Below are positions 35,989-49,113 of a stretch of DNA of 64,000 nucleotides, piece by piece; the first letter of the stretch is position 1, and each line of letters opens with the position of its first letter. The stretch comes from Combretum micranthum (Eukaryota; Streptophyta; Magnoliopsida; Myrtales; Combretaceae). Made by a program: the position numbers and the translations under genes. The notes under the pieces were generated by a model. It ran no database searches, had not been told where the DNA came from, and worked only from the letters and a program-made list of their open reading frames with translations. The stretch is taken from assembly GCA_024138025.1 (NCBI GenBank), contig JAMXBD010000824.1, positions 1 through 64,000 on the forward strand. The letters are read 5' to 3'.

Positions 35989-38900
35989 TGTAAATCTCTG
36001 AAATTTTCATAATTCTTAAAAAATAATCCTAGAAGTCTAACACCAAAATCGAAACCCCAAAAATCAACCCAAGTTAAAACCAAATTCTAAATAAGGACAA
36101 ACACAAAATTCTTAATCTAGAGAAAAAAGAGAACCCTCAAAACAAAATAGAAAAATCCAACTATCAGTAGATTTGACATCCATACACCAATCAAATCACC
36201 TATCCAATTCCTAAAACGTAAATCAAGATGATATATTCAAATAATGCTCGACAACGAAATACCAAAACCTTAAATCCTTCAATAAATTTAGAATCAAAAG
36301 TTTCAATTTCACCAAAAGTCAAACTGAGTCGACTCATATCCCTAGACTCGATTAAACGATTCAGAGAACTAAAAAATATTAAATATCACCAATAAAATAA
36401 AATAAACCTACACGTAGAGCCAAAAATATAATACGGATAAAACCCTAAAATTTTATGATCTTACGAATAACTCAACAAAAACCGAAAGTCAGACTGGAAT
36501 CTAAAACGTCAATAAAGCTTACAACAAACCCTAGTTTTTAAGATTCCGCAATCCCGCGCTCTTAAACCCCAAATAATGAAACGGAAATGATTGTTGATAA
36601 TAGTTTGTAATAATATAGGGAAGCTTAAAAATATCAGATTCACAAAATTCTAGTATTCTTCAGATCCGAATGAGATCAGTTTTCAAAAACAGTGCCCTAG
36701 TACACTGGATGAAAAAATATTCCATTTATACCAATAGGCTCGTAAAAATATAAGGTTTCCAAAAATATCAGTTTTAGAATTTTTATATAGTTAAAAATTA
36801 CAGATATCGCATTTATATGCGTATTTTTATTACTACTGGTATTTTATTTGTCTAGTTCACTAGTCATAGTACTTTTCTACTATTCATTACTATTCCTCTA
36901 TCTCTACTTTTTCTTACTACCTATTCTTACATATACATACCTATTTCTTACAATTTGTTTTTCCCATTAAAATTCTACACACATATTACTAAACTTCTTT
37001 TATACTTTTCTTCAAAATTAATTTTTAATCACTCATCTCTCCCTCCTCCCATTGTTGCGTCCACCTCCCTCTCTCTCTTCACTCTCAATTATTTTCTTTT
37101 TCAATTAATTTAATTACATCTAATTTTCACTCCAAACTCTATAAATACCCCATTCCTCTTTCATTTTTTCACACAGCTCATTCTACTACCAAAACTCTCT
37201 CAAATTCTTTACACAAACACTCTTCACAAAATTTTCTTTACCAAAACTCTCTTTCACCAAATACTCACAAAATTTATCTCTACACAATCTAATTATTTCA
37301 TTTCTTACTAACCACATAACCATACATTCACTACCTTCTTCCTACATCAAAATACTTTAGGTAAAACTCCTATTCCTATTTATTTACCTGTCATGTAACT
37401 TAACATGACTATGGTGTTGTTTTGAAACTCATATGAGTAGTAAAAGTAACCATGTTCATGTTTTGTTCTTGTACATGAAATTCAACTTTTATTGTGTTGT
37501 TATTATATTCATATATATGTTGATTTTATTATTGTTTTTATGCTAATTTCTTATCTAACTAAATATATTTATGTATTTATATATAATCTTTAGAGCATAT
37601 AAGCTCATTGTTATTATTTAATTTCATGCTTTGCAATTTATTTATTTCATGCTCTTTTAAGACTAGTCTTTCTAGTTTAGATTTTCCATATCAAGTCAAA
37701 AAAACCTTTTATTTATTTTCTTTATTCTTTTTAGGACTAGTCTATTCTTAGTCCCGGGATGTCTTGATGAAGCTAAGGCTCGCAATACTTGACCGGATCC
37801 TTGATGAAGCTAAGGTTCCTAATACTTGATATTTTTATTATCTTGCTTATTATTATTTGTTTCTAGTATTTTCTCATATTCTTATTATTTTACATGCTCA
37901 TAATACTTGCATCTACATAATGATATTGTCTCAACTAAATTTAAAAGTAGAATTTTACTTTATTAAAGGAACTTAAAGCTAAATTTTTTATTATATGACT
38001 TGTCATTAAATAATGGAGTTGTTATCAACAACATATAAATAGAGTAATACAAGTTTTCTCAAATAACAAAGATAGCTTTATCAAGGAAACATAAGAAATA
38101 AATACTTTCTTTTTATAATACGGTAACCTAAGTTTTAGTAAAATAATTTATTAGTTTTCAAAGTTTTCACAAAAAGCTTAAGATTAAGCTCTTTTCAACT
38201 CCATAACAAAACCAAGAAGCAAACTAATTTTCAAAGTTAAGATAAAAATCAACCTATAAAGTTATAAACCCACATAGAAAAATAATGATTTTCAAGTTTC
38301 TAACGAAGGAACTTATTTTCAAAGAATACAAATATGATAAGATAAAAAACAAAGAATTTTATCAATAAAGAGGATTCTTTTCAAATAAAATTTGTAGAGG
38401 AAATAAAAGACCAAGTTTTAGAAAACAAGAACTTATATTTTAAACAAGAAATATAAAAAAAAGGACTCATTTTCTAAAACCATTCTAAATGCAAATTTAT
38501 AAATAGGTTATTAGCAACTTAATAGACTTTTGGTAACTTTGATTTTTATCACTAGAAGTAGAAATTATAAAAGACCAAAGTTAAAGGAAAAATTTACTTG
38601 ACTTGAAAAAAGAAATGAGGAAAATAAAATAAAAAAATACTCATTTATAATAACCTAGGAAAATATAAATTTTATTCAAAATACTTAAAAAGAAAAATTA
38701 TCAAGTTAAGTTTTAACACTTCAAAATGGATTGTTTTATGAAATAAAATTGTTGAGACACTACCATTAGAATTTTTGCATGTAAAGTAAGCTTATTTATA
38801 TACTAAAGGGATTTATCAATCATATATATCTATATTTTTATCAAAGGATTTTTGAATGAAATTGAGTTGGAAAATTGTTTCGCAAAATCTAGAAATATTC

Positions 38901-40343
38901 GTTTTAAATCTTACCCTATGGTTTCGAAACCTAAACGACCTTATATGACAAAAATAACCTTAGAAATGGATAGATCTTTTCAAATAGGTAGAAAACGGTA
39001 TATTATATGCGAAATTCTGAGTTAAAATGAGTAAGTTATGGTTATTTTAAATTGGAATTTCATTCTATGCGATTTTGATGAACATAGTGGAATAGAATTA
39101 GAAGTTTAAGTAGAATTTCTATGAAATACTCATTCCGGGTATTTCTTTTGTCTAGGTGACGAAGGATACGAGATTACCCTTCCTAAGGATTGCTACGACT
39201 AAGAAATTGCGAAATGGACGAGTGAGTTATTTCTCTTAATTTCGTTACCTTGCTTGTGCTTCTAAAATAGTGGTATTAGTATACTAAGAAAAGATAAAAA
39301 TGGATATGTGTGGGGAATTCAGGGATATGTATATATGTGATTCTATGCTTATGTGTGAAATGAGAATTAAGAATATCGTAACTTCAAATTGCCTGTTTAA
39401 GTGTTTTGTTTACTTACTTATATGATTACTTATTACTTACTAAATTGATTGATCGCCCCCCAATAAACCTTAATAAGGTTTGGCTTAAGAAAAATAAAAC
39501 ACTCACGCATGGCATCCATCGAGTCACATTTCTTTCGGAAGGCTACTACTCCTACGCGTAGAGTTGGATTGGCTGTTATCGTAGTGGGTCACGGGCCATG
39601 TTCCTTCCTAGAATCCAAATCGCTCGGAATGCGACTCTAGGTTTGGAACCGAGTGAACCGAACGCTTAGGTGGGGACTTGGGGACTAGCAGTAGAAGGTC
39701 ACAGATCTTAATTACTAATTCCCTAACCTTCGATACGGAGGGGTAAATCCGTTCTATATATGGTTTCCGGATAACTATATATATTTATGTAATCACGTGA
39801 TTGTTGCATTGTATGCATAACATATGTGTGAAAATTTAAATGAACTTGTTTGAAACCACGGTACGAATGAAAATGAATACCTTACTAAGCTAGTTGTAAA
39901 CTTATACCCCTATAGATTTTATTGAAACAGTATTCCCGTAGCTTAAATCGAAGAACATGACATTAAGGTCATGGAAGGATGTTAAACTTTTATGAAGGTA
40001 TTGGGAACATAAGATGAAGTTATCTTGTAAGGTTCCTTATATGTAATGAATGCTATGTTAGGATTTGGAAATTCTAAGATGTATATTTATTTTGATTTGA
40101 AGATAATAGAGGGATATACTCCTAAGAATTATAATTTATCATGTTTAATTTTATGATAAGTATTCTCTTTACCTTGTTACTTATTTATTATAATGTAAAG
40201 TGCGCTACTTTGATGCGTTCCTTGATTGTGATGTACGCCTTATACATAATATGTAAGCCTCGCATGACCGAGGTAGTTATTCTTAGCTTTAGTATTGTGT
40301 ACGGCAGACTGCCACGTTTAGGGTACCCCCTCGGGGCGTGACA
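35989..40343 (+). mobile_element. Solo LTR, 4.36 kb, Ty3/gypsy type
   Basis: Starts TGTAAATCTCTGAAA and ends GGGGCGTGACA, with a perfect 5-bp TSD GTATC at 35984-35988 and 40344-40348. The paralogous empty site at about 48292-48296 (GCATC) reads straight through. A promoter-like TATA (CTATAAATACC) lies at about 37139. There is one copy of each internal landmark and no gag/pol, so this is one LTR left by recombination between two LTRs. The ends fit a mutated TGTCACGCCCC...GGGGCGTGACA pair. Clade not determined; such long LTRs occur in Tekay/Del- or Ogre-like elements. Confidence 0.85.
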
Positions 40344-40771
40344 GTATCATTAAATTAGTTAATGTATTAATTATTATATTTATTTTTATGATTGGATAAT
40401 TGATTGGATGATATATTGATGAAGCATAGAAGTTCCAATATTTTGTAATGGAAAAGTGGTAATTGTAATTATGTCTAAATAATAAAAATCTATTTATGAT
40501 CCACACAGCAAATTATAGGGTTCAATTTGAGTTGAACTTATGTGTAATCCAAGTAAAAATTTGGTAATTTTAGTATGAAAATAAATATTTTTTAAATATA
40601 ATAAATTTAAATGAGCTCAATTAGACTCAAAATTATTGAGTGTTATTTTCAATCAGATTCCAATTACCCAAAAAAAAAAAAAAATCTAAGCTCCTATAGG
40701 ATCCTAATTAAGCTCAAACTTTTAAATTTAAGTTTAAGGTCTTGTTAAAATTTATTATTATATCATTTCAG

Positions 40772-41277
40772 CCAATGTTGTTTGAACCGGATTAGGATTT
40801 GAATTGGACAAGCTAAAGGGTTAGGGCGAGAGATCGAACTAGGGTCAAATCAAGGTCACGAAAAAGTAAAAATTAAGAGATGATTTAATTATAAAAAACA
40901 AATATCTATGATATCACTCAATTAAATCTATATTTAATTAAAAAAAACAAATATATATGATATCACTTAATTAAATTATATTTGGATCAAATTCATCAAT
41001 TAATTATTAAATACACATGAGATAATGATTATATTTTATAAATTTATAATATAGTATGAATAAAAATTTAAATTTCTAGTTTTCATTTTGATTTTTATTT
41101 TGTTTATTTGGGTCTGGTTCAACCAATTCGGATTTCTCAGTTCAACTTAGCTTGACCGTTCAAGTTGACCGGATCAATCTAGGTTGATGCAAATCTGGGT
41201 CAAATGAGTGGACTGGCATGTTTTTATGGCCGATTTTGGTTGAACCAGCTTGATCGGTCCAGCTCCGACGACATTGG
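40772..41277. mobile_element. MITE-like element, copy A
   Basis: Bounded by CCAATGTTGTTTGAACCGG and, reverse complemented, CCAATGTCGTCGGAGCTGG, an imperfect inverted pair rich in GACC/GGTT motifs. No clear TSD. The same element sits at 48707-49113 in the paralogous block, so it predates that duplication. Confidence 0.45.
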
Positions 41278-42150
41278 ATTCGATAGATTTGCTGATATTG
41301 TTAGCTTAACATCCACAATAGTTTTTGGTGAGCAATATAATGGGTTGGCTAAGGATTTCTCTCATATTATTTATGCCTGGTGTGTGTCAAGAAAGTTTTC
41401 ACAAAGATATTACTTTGAGACACTTAAATGCTTCAAATGCTATTTGGAGTGTTAAGTCAATCCAACTCATACGTGATACCATAATTTTATTAAAAGAAAG
41501 TTAATAGAAATGCTTATGAGATGAATTATAAAAAAGAGGAAATTCCTCGCATATATAAGGCATTCACAAATGAATATGCCAAATTCATTTTTTCTAATAG
41601 CTACCGAGTTCTTAAGCCCACTCTTCCCGTTAATATTATATTGATTCTGGACAGTTAGAAGTGTAAGGCCTTTATTGGACCTTGATCTTTAACCATGACT
41701 GGGCCATATTAATTGGCCCCCTAATGGACCTCAATGCGGGGTTTTGGTTTGTTTGTTAAATGATAAATAAGTGCAATGAGAAAAGAATTGTTCAATTGTT
41801 AAAGGAGTTTGATCATTGATTCTATGTTTTAAGTAAGGGAACGTCAACTAATAATTCTATAAATAAATTAATTTATTATAAAAGATTAATATAAAAGATA
41901 TTTTAAGAATTTGTTTATGATTTAATGTAATTTCAATTATTTAATATTGATCTGTCAAAAAAAAAAAAAAAAAAAAAAACTAGAGACCTAAAAATTTTTC
42001 ATCGTCTATATATTCAAATAAAGATTATGTCATGGTTTGAATTTGATACACCGTGACCGTGCGGATGGGTCGGGATATCCGCTCTTTCAAGAAGGCACAT
42101 ATAGTGATGTTTGAGTACGATCGAAGCCCAAGCAAAACGAAACGATTATA

Positions 42151-42173
42151 GAACATTCTGGACTTTTCAAGAA
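42151..42173 (+). promoter_or_regulatory. Heat-shock element of sHSP copy 3
   Basis: Five units in exact 5-bp register: GAA at 42151, TTC at 42156, GAC at 42161 (imperfect), TTC at 42166 and GAA at 42171. It is followed by TATATATA at about 42256, with the ATG at 42394. This is a strong HSF-binding site, and the spacing to TATA is usual for plant sHSP genes. Confidence 0.88.
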
Positions 42174-42393
42174 TTGCCTAAAACCAAAACCAGGAACAGA
42201 GTAAAAAAACGAACAGAACCTACGAGATAATCCTAGAATTATCCGACCCATAATCTATATATACCCTCCTACCCTAACGTTTTTCAATTCGACAAACAAA
42301 CATCAATCCAAACAAGCTATACGTCTAAGCGCATCCTTCGAAGTTTTTCTATTTTTGTTCGTGTATATATTGGTCATTCATCAGACACAAACG

Positions 42394-42851
42394 ATGTCGT
42401 TGATTCCAAGCTTCTTCGGTTACTCCGGTAGGAGTGTCTTCGATCCCTTCTCCCTTGATGTATGGGATCCTTTCAAGGATTTTGCTTCTCTTTCTGCTCC
42501 CAGAGAGACGGCCGCTTTTGCCAATGCAAGTGTGGACTGGAAGGAGACGCAGGACGCGCACGTGCTCAAGGCTGATCTGCCCGGGATCAAGAAAGAGGAA
42601 GTGAAGGTGGAGGTGGAAGACGACAGGGTCCTTCAGATTAGCGGAGAGAGGAGCGTGGAGAAGGAAGACAAGAACGATACTTGGCACCGGGTGGAGTGTA
42701 GCAGTGGGAAGTTCATCAGGAGGTTTAGGTTACCGAGAATGTGAAGATGGATGGCATTAAGGCTTCCATGGAGAATGGCGTTCTTACAGTGACCATTCCT
42801 AAGGAAGAGGTTAAGAAGCCAGACGTGAAGTCCATTGAAGTTTTGGGTTGA
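42394..42851 (+). pseudogene. Class I cytosolic small heat-shock protein (copy 3), one frameshift
   Basis: Predicted ATP-independent cytosolic chaperone that forms oligomers and binds unfolding proteins. The N-terminus MSLIPSFFG and [14 protein letters not shown] is the class I signature. The crystallin domain starts at [11 protein letters not shown] and includes [19 protein letters not shown] and [20 protein letters not shown] missing G in TTACC(G)GAGAAT near 42735 causes an early stop at about 42742. In the shifted frame the gene continues through [14 protein letters not shown] to a VKSIEV I-x-I tail and TGA at 42849. With the base restored it has 153 codons, the normal length. The only lesion is one base, so this may be a functional gene with an assembly error. 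HSE and TATA are intact upstream. Confidence 0.88.
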
Positions 42852-43940
42852 ATTGGTTAAGACTTTTTGAAATAGTTTTTTATATAGTTTGATGATATTA
42901 CCATATGGATGTCTTTTAAGTCTGATATGTATGTTAAGTCTTCGTGTATCTATGGTTAGAAATGTCATGAAGTTTTAGTCTCCATTGGTGAAAATTTAGT
43001 CATTCTGTTCTTTCTAACTGTTGTAAAATTGTGTTCTGGAGTAACTTGTAATAAAATTTAGGAATTTCTGCATAGATTTCCTTGTGTTTCCTTTGTCCAC
43101 ACTGCATCGGATTGATTGTACCGCTTATTGCTGAGTTTGGTGCAAACACGAATTTTCCTAGCAATAGTAGAAGCATTACTTGTTGTACATGAAAAACTAT
43201 CGGCATCACAGACAGAGCAAATGTTAAGGTTTTAGAGAGATATTGATACGGTTTGTGATTCTATAAAAATTATTGGAAAGAAAAAAAAGAGAGAGAGAAG
43301 AGGAAGAAGAAGAAGAGGCCACAGAGAAAAAGAAGGGAACATTCGAAAAATTATACAGTTACTATTCCACAATAGCAAAATGATATGGCAAGATTGAAAG
43401 TAAAGAATGGTGATGGACAAGATTACAGTGTTCATATTGCCTGATTTTTACTTTTTTGTTTGTATCAAATTATATGATGTAGAGATAATTTATTAAATTT
43501 TCATCTCTTTTTTTTTTTTTTTTCCAATCTGTTTCTTGGCCAATAGATATCAAATTGATGAAAAATGAACGAATCAAACGGACCGAATATGTGCTATTCA
43601 ATGAAGGTAGAGAGTTATCGTCTTTTAAGTCCTGTAACCAGATGTGAACTTAGAGGAGGTATAACTACAGTCCAGTAACCTGCAAATGTTTCAATCTTAA
43701 AGGAGTTTTCACTTTACCGCCCAAAAGAAAGAAAGAAAAAAAAGAAGAAGAAATTTTCACTTTACCCATGACGCAAATTTGGGTTCTATATTAGAAATTG
43801 GACTAAATAGTAAAAACCACTTTATTTTGAATTAAATACAATGGTGGAGTTGTGAATGCTGGACCATGAGGCTATCTTTGGATATGTTTAGGAGAAGAGT
43901 AGGTGGATGTCCGGGAAAAACTCTCCCAAGGCGAGTTATA

Positions 43941-44364
43941 TCTAGCAGTGTTGTTAGAATTTGATCGGGATGATCTGGATATGATGCGGACATGTTAAGA
44001 GATCAGGGTTAAAAAGTTAAATCGAGATAAAAAAATAAATATATAAATTATTTTTTTAATTGTATAAAACAAATAAATATAAATTATACAATTGTATCTA
44101 TAATTATTTCATTCCATTAGTTTCTACATATGTCTTTATATGCTTATTTAATATAATAAAATATTTCTTACATCAAATACCAATTATAAAAATAAAATTT
44201 CAAATCACATAAAAAATATCTTATTGCCCAAATTTATCTCACAAAAAGATAAATAGACGTTAAAAATAAATAAAAAATTAAATTCGTTGCCCTTCGTTGA
44301 TATTAATGCTGGATGTCACTATCACTTTTAGATTGAACTTCCTTTAACTTTCTCTATCTAAAAG
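43941..44364. other. Gene-free region after the sHSP duplication
   Basis: AT-rich DNA between the end of homology with the 51.8-kb block and the next hAT MITE. Nothing recognisable. Confidence 0.4.
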
Positions 44365-44372
44365 ACTGTGAT

Positions 44373-44931
44373 TAGGGATGCAATCGGGTCGACCATTAAT
44401 GGGTTTTAGATCCGTCCAATCGGATAAAAACCCTATAGGTATCCTATAGGGTAGTAGGATCGAATTTGGACATAAGTGAAAAACCCTATAGGGTATTAGG
44501 ATTGGGTTTGAATATTACTAAAACCCAATGGATATTCATCTGATCCGTTAGTCTTAGTGAAAACAAAATTATGATACAAATATATTTACTAAATGTAAAC
44601 ATAGTAATAGGCTAAATTTAAAAATAGGATGGCAAAGAGAAGACGAATTGCTCTATTATTACACTATTATTTTGTTGGCTTAAGTCTGCTGAATCTATTG
44701 AAAAAAAAAAATAAGTAGGGCGAGTTCGGTTGATTTGGGTGGATGGGTAATTAGGTTAATAGTCAGGCGAGTAAGTGAGCGGGTGGCTGGTTTTAGAGTA
44801 AATTTTATAGGGCGGGTTTGGATATAGAAGGAAAACCCTATAGGGTTATAGGGTCGGCTTTGGTATGCCTTATAGGGGTTCAGATTTGAGTTCATATTAT
44901 CTGCCCAAAACTCGAATTGGTTGCATCCCTA
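44373..44931. mobile_element. hAT-type MITE, 559 bp
   Basis: Ends are TAGGGATGCAA on both strands (left 44373, right 44931). Candidate 8-bp TSD is ACTGTGAT / ACCGTGAA (6 of 8). Internal CCCTATAGGG palindromes recur in both halves. No transposase. Confidence 0.75.
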
Positions 44932-44939
44932 ACCGTGAA

Positions 44940-46820
44940 CAACATATTCTAATCCTATTATAAAATTTCAATTGTCCATACAAGTGAAACTCTTTTACGT
45001 ACAAGTAAAAGCCTAAAAAGGAAACAGTGAACGTTAATTTTACTCATACGAATCTGTGCAAACCTGTCATATGAAAATGAAAAAAAGGATGAAAAATCAA
45101 AAACAAAACCTCTCTCTCTCCCTCTTACTCTTTCCTTCTTCTCACTTCTCTAGCTTGAACCATACTTACCACATCAGTAACCTATTACCTAAAACCACGC
45201 AAACTACAAAGAGCAAACCCAAAATTCAGAATTGTAGGATAGTACCACGACAAAATCACCCACACCAAAAACCTATTTCCACCACATTGCCCAACCCGAA
45301 CTAGCTTCACAATTGACACCGGCGATGATTTTTCATTATGCTTTGGAGACCCACATGTACCTAGCCTTTCACTAATGGATTAATATTTGTTTAGGGTGGA
45401 TGACTATTATTGCCGTTTTTGTTGCTCCTAAACTGCAAGTGCTTTGGAGACCGACAAATTGTTTTGTTTTGCGCCTTTTAAAAAAAAAAAAAGATGTGCA
45501 TTCTAACCGGGATGACTCGCCCAGGTTAATCGAGTTAAGGTTAAACGGTGGGTTGTCTGGTATGGCCGGTTCAATTAAGAAACGGTTTGATTGTAGAACC
45601 GGCCTGCTTTTAAGGCCGGTTCTAATCGAAGTTAAACTGGCCAGTTTGGTACAGTTTTAACAACATTGATGTCGAAGAGACTAGTGTCGAGCCTTGATTT
45701 TGATTTTTGGTTCGGTTTTCTTTAACCCGATTCATATTAAACATTAACCCATTTAATACAAACCCTTGACTAACAATTAAAGGAAATTTCTAATTTTAAA
45801 AAATGTTTTAGAGTCATCAACCAACTAAAGCTGAGAAAAAAATTAAGGACCATTGGATAGGTTAGGGTGATCCTAATTTAGCTACTTATTAGCTAAAAGT
45901 TGTCTTTTAAAGAACAATATCATAGATTCATGAGTATAGGGGCTATTCTATTAAAATCTAAACGGTTACAATCTTTAACTTTCCTATTATAATCATTCCC
46001 TAAAATATCCTAAATTGTATTCCTATATGATATTTGCAAAAAGATTTTACCTATTTCATCAATATTTACAAATTAGTCAATTTCGTTAAATTTTACAAAG
46101 AAGGCAACTAATCGACATGCAAATAATAATTACAATACATAGATAGGATAGCAATATTTACATTATTAATTTTTTTTTAAAGATTTTATACTGGCCATTA
46201 AGTGTTTATATACATGCTATCCGAGATTAGACAATAAGTGATTGTTTTAGAAAATATTAATTTGTTTATTAGTGTTATATATATATATGTAAAGTCTTTT
46301 CACTTTAAATTCATTAAATTTTATTAATCCTATAAAAATTGATTTCTATATTGTGAATTTTAAATCTACTAAATTAAGTTTTTGTAATTTATGAAAATTC
46401 ATATTTTCTAAGTGACAAAAGATTTTGAAACATAAATTCACATGTCATAACAAACAAATCAATTTAACCTATATAATGAGATTAAAGTTTCTATGGGAAT
46501 CATTAGTATCAAATATTCTAATTCTAACAAAACAAACTCATATAATTATAGTCATCAACATAATTAAATAACATTATAACAAAATATCGATTTAGGTTTT
46601 TAGAATTCAATGGCCATAACTAAATAAATTATGTCTTTTTTTTAATTTTATACATTTATGAATACATATTGACAATAAATAATATTGGAAAAAAGGATGG
46701 CAATTACGTAAAGTTCACTGGAGTCTTTAAAACTTAAAATATTTATAATCAATCGAAACAAATAAACAAATAAATTCTTGTAAAAAATACAAAAAAATTA
46801 AGTTAATAAAAATTATTAAA
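44940..46820. other. Gene-free region with repeat debris
   Basis: A short GACC/GGTT-rich segment at about 45500-45670 ends in ...ACAACATTGATG and resembles part of the MITE at 40772-41277. The rest is AT-rich. The short open frames have no recognisable family. Confidence 0.4.
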
Positions 46821-47254
46821 GAAAGAAGGAGTGAAGTTGGATATCGAAGACAAGGAAAAATAAAAAGGTGGTCCATGAACCACCTATTTTTGGCAACAAC
46901 CCTCAATGGAGTACCTTATAGACAAGTGGGGCTGCATGCAATCTCACATACTTATTTGTCACATCCTCAATGGAGGATGTTGCCAAAAATAGGTGGTCCA
47001 AGGACCACCCACTTATCTCTCGAAGACAACAGGTTCTTTAGATAAGTGGAGAGACGAGCATGAAGAAGGAAGACAAGAACGATATGTGGTATCAGGTGGA
47101 GCATAGTAGGAAGTTCATAAGGAGGTTAAGGGTGCCGAAGAATATGAAGATAGATGGGATTAAGGCTTCCATGGAGAACAATGTCTATACTATAACTGTC
47201 CCTAATGTAGTGGTGAAGAAGCCGGAAGTTAAGTCCATTGAAATTTCGAGTTAA
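46821..47254 (+). pseudogene. Class I sHSP gene fragment interrupted by a MITE
   Basis: The left piece (about 46821-46853) matches the [11 protein letters not shown] region of the sHSPs. The reading resumes at 47030 after a 166-bp insertion and runs to the stop at 47252-47254. The right piece encodes [18 protein letters not shown], then [14 protein letters not shown] and the tail VKSIEIS. A CAG-to-TAG change lies just after the insertion (about 47039). No N-terminal arm or promoter was found upstream. The 3' UTR resembles that of the pseudogene at 14451, not those at 42394 and 50265. Confidence 0.85.
46854..47019. mobile_element. Small MULE-type MITE, 166 bp
   Basis: Flanked by a perfect 10-bp repeat TCGAAGACAA (46844-46853 and 47020-47029), which is sHSP coding sequence. 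Inner TIRs share GGTGGTCC and ACCACCTATTTTTGGCAACA in inverted orientation over about 45 bp. The 9-10-bp TSD points to the Mutator superfamily. No coding capacity. Confidence 0.85.
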
Positions 47255-48706
47255 ATGGGTTGAGAATTCCCTAAAATATTTATATATCTATGCATATTAT
47301 TATATACGTGTGTGTGGTTTGATATATATGTGGATGTCTGAAATCTCTTGAATGGAGTGTTAGTATTAATGATGTGGAGTGTATGATTCTGTCGCTTATG
47401 TGAGGAAACTTTCTTGTAACTTATGTTGTTAGAGTTTCTCTTTGTAACGATGATAAGGAATGTGATAAAAGTTTTGACTTTGGATCCTACTCTATTGTTT
47501 TGACCGTTTATAATTCTGGGCCTATCATGTTGGAACTTGGATCGATCAATTATGTGACTCAATCCTTCTTCGTGTCATGTCTTTTCCTCTTGATGTACAT
47601 TATATGTATGCAGAACAGACCATCGGAAAGTGATTCATCGGATGCTCTTATTTTTCTTAGACTCAATTTGGTAGCAATCTAATTGCAGGTACAAAAGATA
47701 TTGTTTTAGATTGCTAAGCACAACTGAAAATTAAATTAAAAAAAAGGGGGACCTAAAGGCTAGTTAGGATTTCTACGTATTACAACATAATTGTTTGGAT
47801 GGGATCATCTGTAAATTGTTGCAAAACCTAAGTTGAACAAAACTGCATGGGAAGCGCATCAAGGTCAAGTAGGTCAGTGACAGAGGTAAAGCCGCAGCAA
47901 TGGAGCTACACCATTTATTGTTAGCATTTTGTTAGCTTTACACCATCCATACCTTTAATGGTTACTAAGGAAAAGAAGTTTGGTGTTCTAAATATATTGT
48001 ACCCTTGTGTTCCTACGAATAAACATTTAACACGTATTAAATAAATTAGAAAAGTAAAGAAATTTCTAAAAATAAAGAAAGTACTTCATGACATATATCA
48101 TATGTTTATTCAAGGGATACAAAGAAGACAACAAGCTCGTGACAACAAATTTTTATCTGTTACGAAGATATATTTATCTATGGTTTTTTTTTTTTTTTGA
48201 AGAGGTTGGCAATACCATCAACCTCATAGTAGCAAAATTTTTATTTTCCCTTTCACTATTTAACTATTTAGATTTGTACCAATTTATGATTGCATCATTA
48301 AATTAGTTAATATACTAATTATTATATTTACTTTGATGTTCGGATAATTGGTTGGATATTATGTTGATGAGAGCATAGAAGTTCCAATGTTTTGTAATGC
48401 AAAAGTGGTAATCATAATTATGCCTAAATAATTAGAAAATCTATTTATGATCCACACGACTAATTATAGGGTTCAATTTGAGTTCAATTTATGTGTATTC
48501 CAAGTAAGAATTTGGTAATTTCACTTTAAAAATAAATATTTCTTAAATGTAATTAATTTAAATGAGCTAAATTAGGCTCAAAATTATCGTGTTTTTGAAT
48601 CAAATTCAATTAAAAAAAAAAAAAATCTAACCTCGTAGGAGCCTAATTGAGCACACACTTTGAAATTTGAGTTTAAGTCTTGTTAGAATTTATTATATCG
48701 TTTCAA

Positions 48707-49113
48707 CCAATGTTGTAGAACTGGACTAGAGTTTGACCCAAATAAGTTGGGGTCAGAGGTCGAATTGAGGTCAAGAAAAAGTAAAAATTAAGAGATAATT
48801 TAATTTTGAAAGAAATATATATGATATTACTCAATTAAATCCATATTTGAATCATATTCATTAATTAATTATTAAATACGCATGATATAATGATTATATT
48901 TTATAAATTTATAATATAGTATGGATATATATTTAAATTTCTAGTTTTTTAATTTTGCTCTTTCTTTTTCTTTTTCTTTTTTTTTTTGTTTTTTTTTTTG
49001 GTCCGGGTTCCCTATTCGATTTCCTAGGTCAATCGAGTCAATGCAAATCTGGGCCAAATGAGTGGATTGACCCGATTGAACCAATTAGGCCAGGCCGAAT
49101 CTAATAACATTGG
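48707..49113. mobile_element. MITE-like element, copy B
   Basis: Paralogue of 40772-41277, starting CCAATGTTGTAGAAC and ending AATAACATTGG. About 100 bp shorter. Confidence 0.45.

Larger units (their letters stand above)
28395..36180. repeat. Segmental duplication block, copy A (CACTA block)
   Basis: Aligns with 55772-64000 at high similarity in the same orientation. Offset is about 27.36 kb before the internal deletion and about 27.8 kb after it. The left breakpoint in both copies is an AGCCTC followed by a long T run. It includes the 3' end of the first LTR, the CACTA genes, the flank at 34.8-35.98 kb, and the start of the second LTR. The block continues beyond the window in copy B. Confidence 0.88.
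35704..43940. repeat. sHSP segmental duplication, copy with LTR insertion
   Basis: Apart from the 4.36-kb LTR, this aligns with 47955-51765 across flank, a MITE-like segment (40772-41277), promoter, sHSP gene and 3' region, in the same orientation. Divergence is clearly higher than between the two CACTA blocks. Confidence 0.85.

Noticed and set aside
42349..42687. Minus-strand open frame of 112 aa opposite the sHSP gene (also at 50142-50558)
   Set aside because: Mirror frame of a real coding exon; present in both paralogues only because the sense strand is conserved.
44695..44895. Minus-strand open frame of 66 aa
   Set aside because: Inside the hAT MITE and made of its TIR-like repeats.
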